Assembly (NCBI GenBank): GCA_027013765.1
Contig: JALWGG010000147.1
Coordinates: 1-11,204 of the forward strand
Length of the DNA: 11,204 nt
Source of the DNA: Acidilobaceae archaeon
GTDB taxonomy: Archaea; Thermoproteota; Thermoprotei_A; Sulfolobales; Acidilobaceae
Direction of reading: 5' to 3'
A program made the translations under genes and the position numbers. The notes under the pieces were generated by a model. It did no database searches, was not told the origin of the DNA, and saw nothing but the letters and a program-made list of their open reading frames with translations. Below, in pieces: positions 4,447 through 11,204 of the stretch; the stretch's first letter is position 1; every line of letters begins with the position of its first letter.

Positions 4447-7398
4447 ATGGCGTATAGACAGTATAACACAAATTCTATATTCCTTATACTAATATTAGGA
4501 ATGTTAGCAATAATAGGGATACATGTATACAATGTCAATGCACAACTTTTAGGTGTACCAGATATCTCAATTTCAATAAATTATGTAAATGCTAGTGGCC
4601 AGTATAGTTCCACCACCGCGGACGGGGGCGACCTTCTGAAATTCATGATAAATATAACTAACACAGGTACCGGGGATGCATATAACGTTACTGTCAACAA
4701 TACTATAAACAGTTTAGACTATGCGGTATGGGCGGTCAATCTAGATAATGTAGTTGCCGCGTATAGTAATGGGACTGTCCTGGCTAATGGAACCGATATA
4801 CTAATAATACCCTACCCTAATGCGACAATCCCTGAGTGGGTTAATATCACGCTCCTTAGACCCATTCCTCCAGGCCTGAGTGTCATCATTAATTATACAA
4901 TAAACATCTATAGTGGCGTGATAACTGGGTCAACCTATTGGAATGAGGTTAATGTTACAAGGTATAGCGATACAATTAACGGGCCAAGCCTGACACCGCC
5001 CTACCCCTTCTCTAGTGCAACAATCATGATCTACCCACCCCTAGTAACGAGCGTCGACGTGATATGGAGTAGTGAGGACTTCACCGGTCTTGTAGCCAGC
5101 GTATTACATGAACCCTATGTTGTGTCTATTGGCGAGCTCGTGATTTATGAGGTAAATGTAACGGTACCTGAAGGGATAACTAATAACATGACGGTCGAGA
5201 TCTGGCTGCCGGCACTGTATAACTCCACATCTGGATACTGGGATATAATCCAGGTGGAGTATGTAGGTAATAGTAATATCACTGTGAATGCTACAGGTGT
5301 CACGGCATCAAATGCTACGCTGACTCCTGGGACTTGGAACCCGGTCTCAGGGTATAGGCATTATCCCAACATAGTTGACTTCCTCCTTGGCGACATAAAT
5401 AATAGTAATAGTGATAATATACCTGAGACTATTAGCATTAGGTTCTACGCGGTAGTGCTGAATATGCCTAACAATACCGCTGGTGTCTGGCCATGGCTGG
5501 GGGCTGTGGTTGCCTATTACAATTCCTCTGGTTACTGGAACTGTCCCCAGTGCCCGTCAGGCTTGACACCCTATATCCAGACCTATATTGTCGAGCCAAA
5601 TATTACTGTGACGAAGACATTCAATAGAACCACCATAGATAACATAGATAGTGTTGCCCAGATAGATATACGTATAGTAAATGTTAATGATACATACACC
5701 AGCCCCGCATTCGACATGGTTATAACAGACATCGTTCCAGGCAACTTGACCGTGTTGTCTGCAACGTATACTGCCAGTGGTGCTCATAACGTGTCACTAT
5801 ATGTATCTGGGAATAATGTGACGATAACCCTGGATAGGCTCGACGTGGAGGGTGAGGTAAACGTCACGATAATTGTATCGGCATATGAGATGACCTATGT
5901 AAACACGACCATATATAACACCGTTGTAATCAATGCATCAAGCCTCCCCGGCAATTATAGTGAGGAGCGGTATTATACGCCTAATAGCACTGCAAGTATA
6001 AGCTATCTTGTAGACTTCAAAGTTAGGAAGAGGGTTAACGACATTGTGCCAGACCTTGGTTCTTGGAATAACAGTACTAGCATGCCCCCTGGAGGGGTGA
6101 TCCTTTATAAGGTAACCACGAGGCTGCCCCTAGGCTTCACCCCGGAGCTGAATATAGTGGACCCCCTTGATCCGAGGCTTGCCGGTCCAATAGCGATAAC
6201 AGTGTCATCCGTGTCAGCCTCATGGGACAGTTATGTGATACATAGTACCAACCCACTTAACATAACATTCTACAATGTAACCGTAAACGATACCTGGGGT
6301 TATATAGCTGTTAGGTATAGGATGCAGATCCTAAACACTACTAGCGATGGGGATGTGATTATTAACACTGCATCAGTCACCGTAACAGACGGGTCTGGTA
6401 ACAGCTACACGAAGGCTGGTACCACAACCGTATACATAAGGGAGCCAGACTTGCGGGATAGTATGAAGTGGTTCACCCCAGACCCGTTCTACCATACAAA
6501 CCCATTCACAGTACTATACATTAATATATCAAATAATGGGACGTGGCCTGCATATGATGTAGTCGTTATGGATAATATACCGCCGACGCTCCTACTCCTC
6601 AACGCCACTATAGACGATATAGTGAATGCTACTGGAGCAACTCTAACGTATTCTGGCAATAATATTACGCTAACCGCCAGCGAGATCGGCGAAAACGGCT
6701 ATATAGTTATAAAGGCCTGGGTTAGGGCATACGCCTACACACCATGGAACTCCACTACGCTAAACACGGTGGAGATTAACTGGTCTAGCATTAGTGGTGA
6801 CTACCCTGGCGAGAAGCTCTATAATATAACGAGGAGCGACGATGTATACTATGACCCCGTGCTTGATGGTGTAAAGGTTATGGGGCCGAGCAACGTTACT
6901 ATAGGTACCATTGTGACTGCAGTGATCAATGTAACAATCCCGACCGGGAACACTAGTAGCCTAAGCGTCATAGACACGTGGGACCCCGTGATGAGTATAG
7001 TAGGGGCTCCAACCGTGTACTATCCCCCCAATATCAGTGTAGATACTGTAAGTATAACCATAGCGGGTAATAGCCTAACAATAGATTTCGGCGGGGTCTC
7101 CAATAATGATACAGTCCCGCTGAACATAACGATAGTGCTCCAGCTTAGGATAAACTACTTAGAGTATGACGGGGGGCCACGGACCATTATATGGAACAAT
7201 GCATCTATCACATGGAACGATGACGGATACCTTGTTTCAAGGGACCTCGGTGTACACAGCTACATCCACGTAATCCCGGTAGTTGGCGGCGCTGCTAGCA
7301 TAAAAATTAGTTATCCCACCTATGTGGTTGCACTGGGCATAGGGTTAACCCTCACAGTGCTGGCCGCATTGCTAGCTAGTAGGCATGTTTCATCCTAA
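4447..7398 (+). CDS. Large secreted, membrane-anchored DUF11-repeat surface glycoprotein
   Basis: A 983-residue protein with an N-terminal hydrophobic signal (about 11-30; likely cleavage after VNA near 32). A long extracellular part follows, then a C-terminal transmembrane helix (about 957-977) with a short SRHVSS tail. The ectodomain contains several beta-rich segments of the DUF11/conserved-repeat type. The clearest are NTGTGDAYNVTV (72-83), FDMVITDIVPGNLTV (422-436) and SNNGTWPAYDVVVMDNIPP (695-713). I count about 51 N-X-S/T sequons and very few lysines, so heavy N-glycosylation and an acidic surface are expected. The only two cysteines form CPQC (366-369). It may be an S-layer-associated or adhesion protein, but the family is structural and the role is unknown. 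Codon choice is richer in A+T than in neighbouring enzyme genes, partly because of its Asn/Thr/Ile content. It appears to be a single-gene unit with its own promoter and following T-runs. Confidence 0.85.
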   Translation: MAYRQYNTNSIFLILILGMLAIIGIHVYNVNAQLLGVPDISISINYVNASGQYSSTTADGGDLLKFMINITNTGTGDAYNVTVNNTINSLDYAVWAVNLDNVVAAYSNGTVLANGTDILIIPYPNATIPEWVNITLLRPIPPGLSVIINYTINIYSGVITGSTYWNEVNVTRYSDTINGPSLTPPYPFSSATIMIYPPLVTSVDVIWSSEDFTGLVASVLHEPYVVSIGELVIYEVNVTVPEGITNNMTVEIWLPALYNSTSGYWDIIQVEYVGNSNITVNATGVTASNATLTPGTWNPVSGYRHYPNIVDFLLGDINNSNSDNIPETISIRFYAVVLNMPNNTAGVWPWLGAVVAYYNSSGYWNCPQCPSGLTPYIQTYIVEPNITVTKTFNRTTIDNIDSVAQIDIRIVNVNDTYTSPAFDMVITDIVPGNLTVLSATYTASGAHNVSLYVSGNNVTITLDRLDVEGEVNVTIIVSAYEMTYVNTTIYNTVVINASSLPGNYSEERYYTPNSTASISYLVDFKVRKRVNDIVPDLGSWNNSTSMPPGGVILYKVTTRLPLGFTPELNIVDPLDPRLAGPIAITVSSVSASWDSYVIHSTNPLNITFYNVTVNDTWGYIAVRYRMQILNTTSDGDVIINTASVTVTDGSGNSYTKAGTTTVYIREPDLRDSMKWFTPDPFYHTNPFTVLYINISNNGTWPAYDVVVMDNIPPTLLLLNATIDDIVNATGATLTYSGNNITLTASEIGENGYIVIKAWVRAYAYTPWNSTTLNTVEINWSSISGDYPGEKLYNITRSDDVYYDPVLDGVKVMGPSNVTIGTIVTAVINVTIPTGNTSSLSVIDTWDPVMSIVGAPTVYYPPNISVDTVSITIAGNSLTIDFGGVSNNDTVPLNITIVLQLRINYLEYDGGPRTIIWNNASITWNDDGYLVSRDLGVHSYIHVIPVVGGAASIKISYPTYVVALGIGLTLTVLAALLASRHVSS

Positions 7399-7402
7399 AC
7401 AT

Positions 7403-7448
7403 TATTTTTATATACATGATCTTTTAAGTATCCTCTTCAATATTTTAA
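7403..7448 (+). terminator. T-run terminator region after the surface protein
   Basis: Short T-runs follow the stop codon: TTATTTTTATA from 7403, then CTTTT near 7421 and ATTTTAAA near 7442. Archaeal termination commonly uses such U-rich tracts without a hairpin. No stem-loop is apparent. Confidence 0.4.
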
Positions 7449-7455
7449 AGCGTTA

Positions 7456-7503
7456 CTATATATTTTTATGTATCTAGATAAGGATTAAAACCCCCCTTTA
7501 TAC
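7456..7503 (+). promoter_or_regulatory. Promoter region of the 2-oxoacid dehydrogenase operon
   Basis: Three TATA-like elements precede E1 alpha: TATATATTTTTA around 7457, AAGGATTAAAA (7480-7490) and TTTATAC (7497-7503). The middle one best suits a start near 7514 with a short leader that retains GGTG (7515-7518), 7 nt before TTG 7526. The last would give a leaderless transcript. A 10-bp palindrome, TATCTAGATA (7471-7480), lies within the region. No single promoter can be chosen from sequence alone. Confidence 0.4.
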
Positions 7504-7525
7504 GTCCCTTTACCGGTGTATAGTA

Positions 7526-8659
7526 TTGGAGGTTCTAGAGGAACCACCTATTAGCCTAGACAAGGCTCTAAAGATGTACAGGGTCATCGATGAGGATGGG
7601 AACCCGGTGGGCCCTGAGCCAAGCATCCCCGACAAACTCCTCATTGACATGTATACCTATATGGTTAGGGCTAGGATCCTAGACTCCTGGCTCCTAAAGC
7701 TACAGAGAATGGGTAGAGTAGCCCTCCACGCCCCTAACAAGGGGCAGGAAGCCGCGAGCGTGGGTGCAACGCTCGCACTCGAAGGAAGGGATTGGCTCTT
7801 CCCCAGCTACAGAGAGCTCGGCGCGCTCCTTGTCAGGGGTATGAGCGAGGAGGAGATCCTTGATAGGGCCCTAACTACAATAGATGACCCGTTGAAGGGG
7901 AGCGACTTCGCAATCTATGGGCACAGGAAATATAACATAGTCCCCGCCCCAGTGCCTGTAGCAAACCAGCTACCCCACGCTGTTGGAGCGGCCCTGGCAG
8001 CCAAGATCATGGGTGACGACATCGTTACCATGACTTTCTTCGGGGACGGCTCAACTAGCAGAGGCGACTTCCATGCCGCACTAAACTTTGCAGGAGTCTT
8101 CAAGGCACCCGTGGTATTCGTTAACCAGAATAACCAGTGGGCCATATCAGTCCCGGTAAAGAGGCAGACAGCGGCTCCAACAATAGCGGTGAAGGGTGTG
8201 GCTTATGGCGTGCCCGGGATAAGGGTTGACGGTAATGATGTACTAGCAGTATACACCACCGCTTTAGAGGCTGTGGATAGGGCTAGAAGGGGCGAGGGCC
8301 CAACCCTGATAGAGGCTGTAACCTATAGGCTTGGGCCCCACACTACCGCTGATGACCCGGATAGGTATAGGAGTAGGAGTGAGGTTGAGGAGTGGGAGAG
8401 GAGGGAGCCGATCAGGAGGTTCAGGCTATACCTTGAGAAGAAGGGGATTCTGGGCCCAGGGGATGCGGAGGAGATCTATAGGACCTGGGAGTCTAGGATT
8501 GAGGAGACCGTTGTGAAGGTCCTCGACAAGCCGCCTCTACCACCAGAGGTTATACTAGAGGATGTATACTCAAAGCCCACGTGGAACCTCGTGGAGCAGA
8601 TGAGGGAGTTGGAAGAGTCGATAAAGCTCCTCAAGGAGCTCGGGGTGGAGGTGGAGTAG
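7526..8659 (+). CDS. 2-oxoacid dehydrogenase complex E1 component, alpha subunit
   Basis: This 377-residue thiamine-diphosphate-dependent subunit, with E1 beta, decarboxylates a 2-oxoacid and transfers the acyl group to lipoyl-E2. The TPP motif starts at GDGSTSRGDFH (173-183) and ends at NQNNQWAIS (200-208). PSYRELGALLVRG (93-105) is the conserved cofactor-site segment. The loop YRLGPHTTADD (267-277) matches the active-site/phosphorylation loop of branched-chain and pyruvate E1 alpha, with His272 at the catalytic position and Thr273 where mammalian branched-chain E1 alpha has a phosphorylated Ser. The C-terminus is a charged helix. The start is TTG 7526, with GGTG 7 nt upstream and a good family-like N-terminus. 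It is the first gene of a four-gene operon; the last codons also carry the Shine-Dalgarno for E1 beta. Pyruvate versus branched-chain specificity is not resolved. Confidence 0.95.
   Translation: MEVLEEPPISLDKALKMYRVIDEDGNPVGPEPSIPDKLLIDMYTYMVRARILDSWLLKLQRMGRVALHAPNKGQEAASVGATLALEGRDWLFPSYRELGALLVRGMSEEEILDRALTTIDDPLKGSDFAIYGHRKYNIVPAPVPVANQLPHAVGAALAAKIMGDDIVTMTFFGDGSTSRGDFHAALNFAGVFKAPVVFVNQNNQWAISVPVKRQTAAPTIAVKGVAYGVPGIRVDGNDVLAVYTTALEAVDRARRGEGPTLIEAVTYRLGPHTTADDPDRYRSRSEVEEWERREPIRRFRLYLEKKGILGPGDAEEIYRTWESRIEETVVKVLDKPPLPPEVILEDVYSKPTWNLVEQMRELEESIKLLKELGVEVE
8649..8654 (+). promoter_or_regulatory. Shine-Dalgarno for E1 beta inside the E1 alpha 3' end
   Basis: AGGTGG within the last E1 alpha codons lies 7 nt before GTG 8662, against 16 nt before ATG 8671, so GTG is the preferred start. 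Confidence 0.55.
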
Positions 8660-8661
8660 CC

Positions 8662-9639
8662 GTGCCCGTCATGAACATGGTCCAGGCATTAAACCAGGCC
8701 CTTAGAGAGGAGATGAGGAGGGATAAGAGGGTAGTCGTGCTTGGAGAGGATGTAGGTAGGAGGGGCGGCGTATTCCTGGTAACTGAGGGCTTGATAGACG
8801 AGTTTGGCGAGGACAGGGTTATCGACACGCCCCTCAGCGAGATGGGCATCATAGGTGTAGCTATAGGGATGGCGTTATACGGGCTAAGGCCCGTGGCAGA
8901 GATCCAGTTCATAGACTTCGTCTATGAGGCGTTCGACCAGATAGTGAGTAACATGGCTAAGATAAGGTATAGGAGCGGGGGGATGTATAGCGTGCCGATG
9001 GTGCTTAGAAGCCCATGCTGCGGCGGGATAAGGGGTGGAATGCACCATAGCCAGAGCCCAGAGTCATACTTCATCCACACTGCTGGCCTGATAACAGTTA
9101 TGCCCTCCACCCCCTATGATGCCAAGGGTCTCCTCAAGGCATCGATTAGGAGTGAGGACCCCGTGGTGTTCCTGGAGCCCAAGAGCATATACAGGACGAT
9201 CAAGGAGGATGTCCCAGATAGGGACTACACTGTACCCCTAGGCAGGGCTAGACTCGTCAGGGAGGGTGATGATGTGACAGTGGTGACGTGGGGTGCAATG
9301 GTCTATCAGGCACTTGAGGCTGCCAAGCTCGCCGAGGAGAAGCATGGCTGGAGCATAGAGGTCCTCGACCTTAGAACCCTATTCCCCTTCGACAAGGACG
9401 CCATAGTGGAGAGCCTTGAGAAGACCGAGAGGCTGGTAATCGTGCACGAGGCGCCTAAAACCCTCGGGCCAGGGGCCGAGATTGGGGCTTACATAGCAGA
9501 GAACCATATAGAGCTGCTTAGAGGTCCAATCGCTAGGGTTGCAGGATTCGACACACCATTCCCCCTAGTCCATGAGAAGCTATACATGCCCAACATAGCC
9601 AGGATCTACATGGCTCTTAGGAAGGTTATGGAGTACTAG
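8662..9639 (+). CDS. 2-oxoacid dehydrogenase complex E1 component, beta subunit
   Basis: A 325-residue subunit of the transketolase-like E1 family, forming the alpha2beta2 E1 with its neighbour. Key segments are VVVLGEDVGRRGGVF (24-38), DTPLSEMGIIGVAIG (55-69) with Glu60 expected to contact the thiamine aminopyrimidine, and AEIQFIDFVYEAFDQI (79-94). GGMHHSQSPE (125-134) holds the conserved His pair. The C-terminal transketolase domain has TWGAMVYQAL (209-218), LDLRTLFPFD (235-244) and VHEAPKTLGPGAEI (261-274). The frame is open back to 8581, but GTG 8662 begins just 2 bp after the E1 alpha stop and has a good Shine-Dalgarno. This gives normal family length. Tight spacing suggests coupled translation in equal amounts, as expected for a heterotetramer. 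The family call is firm; the substrate is undetermined. Confidence 0.95.
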   Translation: MPVMNMVQALNQALREEMRRDKRVVVLGEDVGRRGGVFLVTEGLIDEFGEDRVIDTPLSEMGIIGVAIGMALYGLRPVAEIQFIDFVYEAFDQIVSNMAKIRYRSGGMYSVPMVLRSPCCGGIRGGMHHSQSPESYFIHTAGLITVMPSTPYDAKGLLKASIRSEDPVVFLEPKSIYRTIKEDVPDRDYTVPLGRARLVREGDDVTVVTWGAMVYQALEAAKLAEEKHGWSIEVLDLRTLFPFDKDAIVESLEKTERLVIVHEAPKTLGPGAEIGAYIAENHIELLRGPIARVAGFDTPFPLVHEKLYMPNIARIYMALRKVMEY

Positions 9640-9652
9640 GGAGGGGATCGCG

Positions 9653-10855
9653 TTGGCCGTTGTACAGGTTAAGCTACCTGATATAGGGGAGGGGATCGCC
9701 GAGGGAGAGATCCAGAAGTGGCTGGTCAAGGAGGGTGACACCGTCAAGAGGTTCCAGCCAATAGTAGAGGTCCTCACCGCCAAGGCGACGGTAGAGATCC
9801 CATCACCATACTCCGGGAGGGTTGTAAGGATCCTGGCAAGCGAGGGGGAGACCGTCAGGGTCGGGCAGCCAATAATAGAGATCGAGACCAGCGACGCCTC
9901 TCCAAAGACTGTGGAAGAGGCCGCTGAGAAGAGTGTAGAGGCAGAGGTCGAACATGTAGCAGGGCAGGAGCCCCGTGGTAAGCCCGTCCAGAGGGTCAGG
10001 GCCCCGCCCAGTGTAAGGCTCCTTGCAAGGAGGCTTGGAGTAGACCTGTCAAAGGTTAAGGGTACAGGGCCTAGGGGTATTATAACCAAGAGGGATGTGC
10101 TTGCATACGCCGAGCAGGCTAAGAGTGTCGAGGAGACGGTCGATGAGGAGGAGAGGATCCCGCTCAAGGGGATAAAGAAGATCATGGCTGAGAGGATGAA
10201 GCTGGCCAAGACCACGATACCACATGCATACGTCGTGGAGGAGGTCGATGTCACGGAACTGCTAGAGGTTAGGGAGAAGTTGAAGAAGCTTGCCGAGGAG
10301 AAGGGTGTGAAGCTGACGCTACTGCCATTCATAATCAAGGCGGCGGTCAAGGCTATAAAGGAGTATCCGCTAATAAATTCAAGTCTTGACGAGGAGAAGG
10401 GAGAGATAATCGTTAAGAAGACTATAAACGTGGGTATAGCAGTCGATACAAGCCAGGGGCTGGTGGTGCCTGTTATAAAGGATGCAGGATCCAAGGGCCT
10501 TTTCCAGATAGCGAGAGAGGTTAGAGAGCTAGCCAGCAAGGCAAGGGAGGGAAGGCTTAGCCTAGACGAGGTTACTGGGAGCACATTCTCAATATCAAAC
10601 TACGGAGCGATAGGGGGCATACTAGGGATCCCGGTGGTAAACCCGCCCGAAGCCGCTATCCTGGGTGTTGCAAGGGTTAGGAGGGAGCCCAGGCTTGTAA
10701 ACGGGAGCCTGGCTGAGAGGAGCCTGGTTTACCTTACACTAAGCTTCGACCACAGGATCCTTGAGGGAGGATACGCGACCAGGTTCCTAGTCAGGGTTAA
10801 AGAGCTTCTAGAGAACCCCATACTACTCCTAGCAGGCGAGGGGGAACTAGACTAG
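9653..10855 (+). CDS. 2-oxoacid dehydrogenase complex E2, lipoyl acyltransferase
   Basis: The 400-residue E2 core protein accepts the acyl group on lipoyl-lysine and transfers it to CoA. Domains in order: one lipoyl domain (4-79; lipoyl Lys44 in VLTAKATVEI), a short charged linker (80-114), a peripheral-subunit-binding domain (about 115-152, with GTGPRGIITKRDVLAYAE), and the catalytic domain (about 168-395). The catalytic domain has GSTFSISNYGAIGG (309-322) and the C-terminal SFDHRILEGG (364-373). The family motif there is normally HxxxDG; this protein has HRILEG, Glu371 for Asp. The residue before the lipoyl lysine is Ala rather than the common Asp. The start is TTG 9653, 13 bp after the E1 beta stop, with GAGGGGAT upstream. 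The single lipoyl domain is the usual archaeal/Gram-positive branched-chain layout. Chemistry is acyltransfer; acyl preference is unknown. Confidence 0.94.
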   Translation: MAVVQVKLPDIGEGIAEGEIQKWLVKEGDTVKRFQPIVEVLTAKATVEIPSPYSGRVVRILASEGETVRVGQPIIEIETSDASPKTVEEAAEKSVEAEVEHVAGQEPRGKPVQRVRAPPSVRLLARRLGVDLSKVKGTGPRGIITKRDVLAYAEQAKSVEETVDEEERIPLKGIKKIMAERMKLAKTTIPHAYVVEEVDVTELLEVREKLKKLAEEKGVKLTLLPFIIKAAVKAIKEYPLINSSLDEEKGEIIVKKTINVGIAVDTSQGLVVPVIKDAGSKGLFQIAREVRELASKAREGRLSLDEVTGSTFSISNYGAIGGILGIPVVNPPEAAILGVARVRREPRLVNGSLAERSLVYLTLSFDHRILEGGYATRFLVRVKELLENPILLLAGEGELD

Positions 10856-10859
10856 GTGG
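10854..10859 (+). promoter_or_regulatory. Shine-Dalgarno for E3
   Basis: AGGTGG overlaps the E2 stop codon (10853-10855) and lies 6 nt before ATG 10866, confirming the E3 start. Confidence 0.6.
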
Positions 10860-10865
10860 CGGGCC

Positions 10866-11204
10866 ATGGATAAGTATGACGTGATTGTCATAGGCGGGGG
10901 GCCCGGGGGATACCCCGCCGCTATCAGGGCCGCCCAGGAGGGGGCCAGTGTAGCGCTGGTCGAGGGTGACAGGCTTGGGGGGGAATGCACTAATTATGGC
11001 TGTATACCCACTAAGGCCATGCTTAAGCCCCTGGAAGCCCTATACATGTTGAAGGGTTACAGCTTCATGAAGGCTGAGGTTAGCATCGACTTCAAAGAGT
11101 ACATGGAGTGGGTGTCAAGCATAGTTTCCAGGGTCTCCTCAGGCGTTGAGATGCTACTGAAGGGATACGGCGTAGAGGTCATAAGGAGTAGGGGAGTCCT
11201 GAGG
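10866..11204 (+). CDS. Dihydrolipoamide dehydrogenase (E3), N-terminal part
   Basis: The first 113 codons of E3 are present and the frame is open to the window end; the family is usually about 450-480 residues. The FAD-binding Rossmann motif GGGPGG is at 10-15, followed by the redox disulfide motif GGECTNYGCIPTKAM (38-52) with Cys41 and Cys46. E3 reoxidises dihydrolipoyl-E2 and passes electrons via FAD to NAD+. It sits 10 bp after E2 and completes the E1 alpha-E1 beta-E2-E3 operon. The motif has ECTNYGCIPTK where many bacterial enzymes have TCLNVGCIPSK, a variation also compatible with related FAD/NAD disulfide reductases. Operon context favours lipoamide dehydrogenase over glutathione- or mercuric-reductase relatives. 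Confidence 0.93.
   Translation, partial: MDKYDVIVIGGGPGGYPAAIRAAQEGASVALVEGDRLGGECTNYGCIPTKAMLKPLEALYMLKGYSFMKAEVSIDFKEYMEWVSSIVSRVSSGVEMLLKGYGVEVIRSRGVLR

Noticed and set aside
8581..8661. 5' extension of E1 beta overlapping the E1 alpha end
   Set aside because: The extra 27 residues are Gly/Arg-rich, out-of-frame reading of E1 alpha; GTG 8662 has a proper Shine-Dalgarno and gives normal length.
9580..10584. 334-codon open frame on the minus strand opposite E2
   Set aside because: Ser/Thr/Leu-rich low-complexity translation with no recognisable domain, fully antisense to a clear E2 gene; an artefact of codon bias.

Overview
The window reads as thermophilic crenarchaeal chromosome. The evidence is archaeal core promoters (TATA boxes roughly 25 bp before likely transcription starts), GGTG-type Shine-Dalgarno sites, frequent AGG and ATA codons, TTG and GTG start codons, an archaeal thiolase-like/DUF35 gene set, and a heavily glycosylatable surface protein. 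An intact 2-oxoacid dehydrogenase complex operon suggests an aerobic or facultative organism, possibly Desulfurococcales or an Aeropyrum relative. That placement is inference; no rRNA or other marker gene is present. I see no tRNA, rRNA, CRISPR array or insertion sequence.

Left part (1-3028, minus strand): a tight operon read right to left encodes thiolase-fold protein B, thiolase-fold protein A, and a zinc-ribbon/OB-fold (DUF35) partner. Gaps are only 10-15 bp, and each downstream Shine-Dalgarno directly follows the previous stop codon. Both thiolase-like proteins lack the nucleophilic cysteine and the GHP histidine of true thiolases, so the trio is probably not an ordinary thiolase. A retro-aldolase-type or other CoA-ester carbon-carbon lyase role is a plausible alternative.

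A divergent promoter region (about 3029-3191) separates this operon from an acyl-CoA dehydrogenase gene on the plus strand (3192-4334). An AT-rich spacer with tandem TATA-like repeats and a palindrome follows. Then comes a 983-residue secreted, C-terminally membrane-anchored protein with DUF11-like repeats and about 50 N-glycosylation sequons (4447-7398).

Right part (7526-11204, plus strand): E1 alpha, E1 beta, E2 and the first 113 residues of E3 of a 2-oxoacid dehydrogenase complex lie in a compact operon with gaps of 2-13 bp. Together these enzymes would convert a 2-oxoacid to acyl-CoA plus CO2 and NADH. Acyl-CoA from such a complex could then pass to the acyl-CoA dehydrogenase and the thiolase-like/DUF35 system. 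A branched-chain 2-oxoacid or fatty-acid catabolic theme would link both ends of the window, but this is inferred from neighbourhood only.
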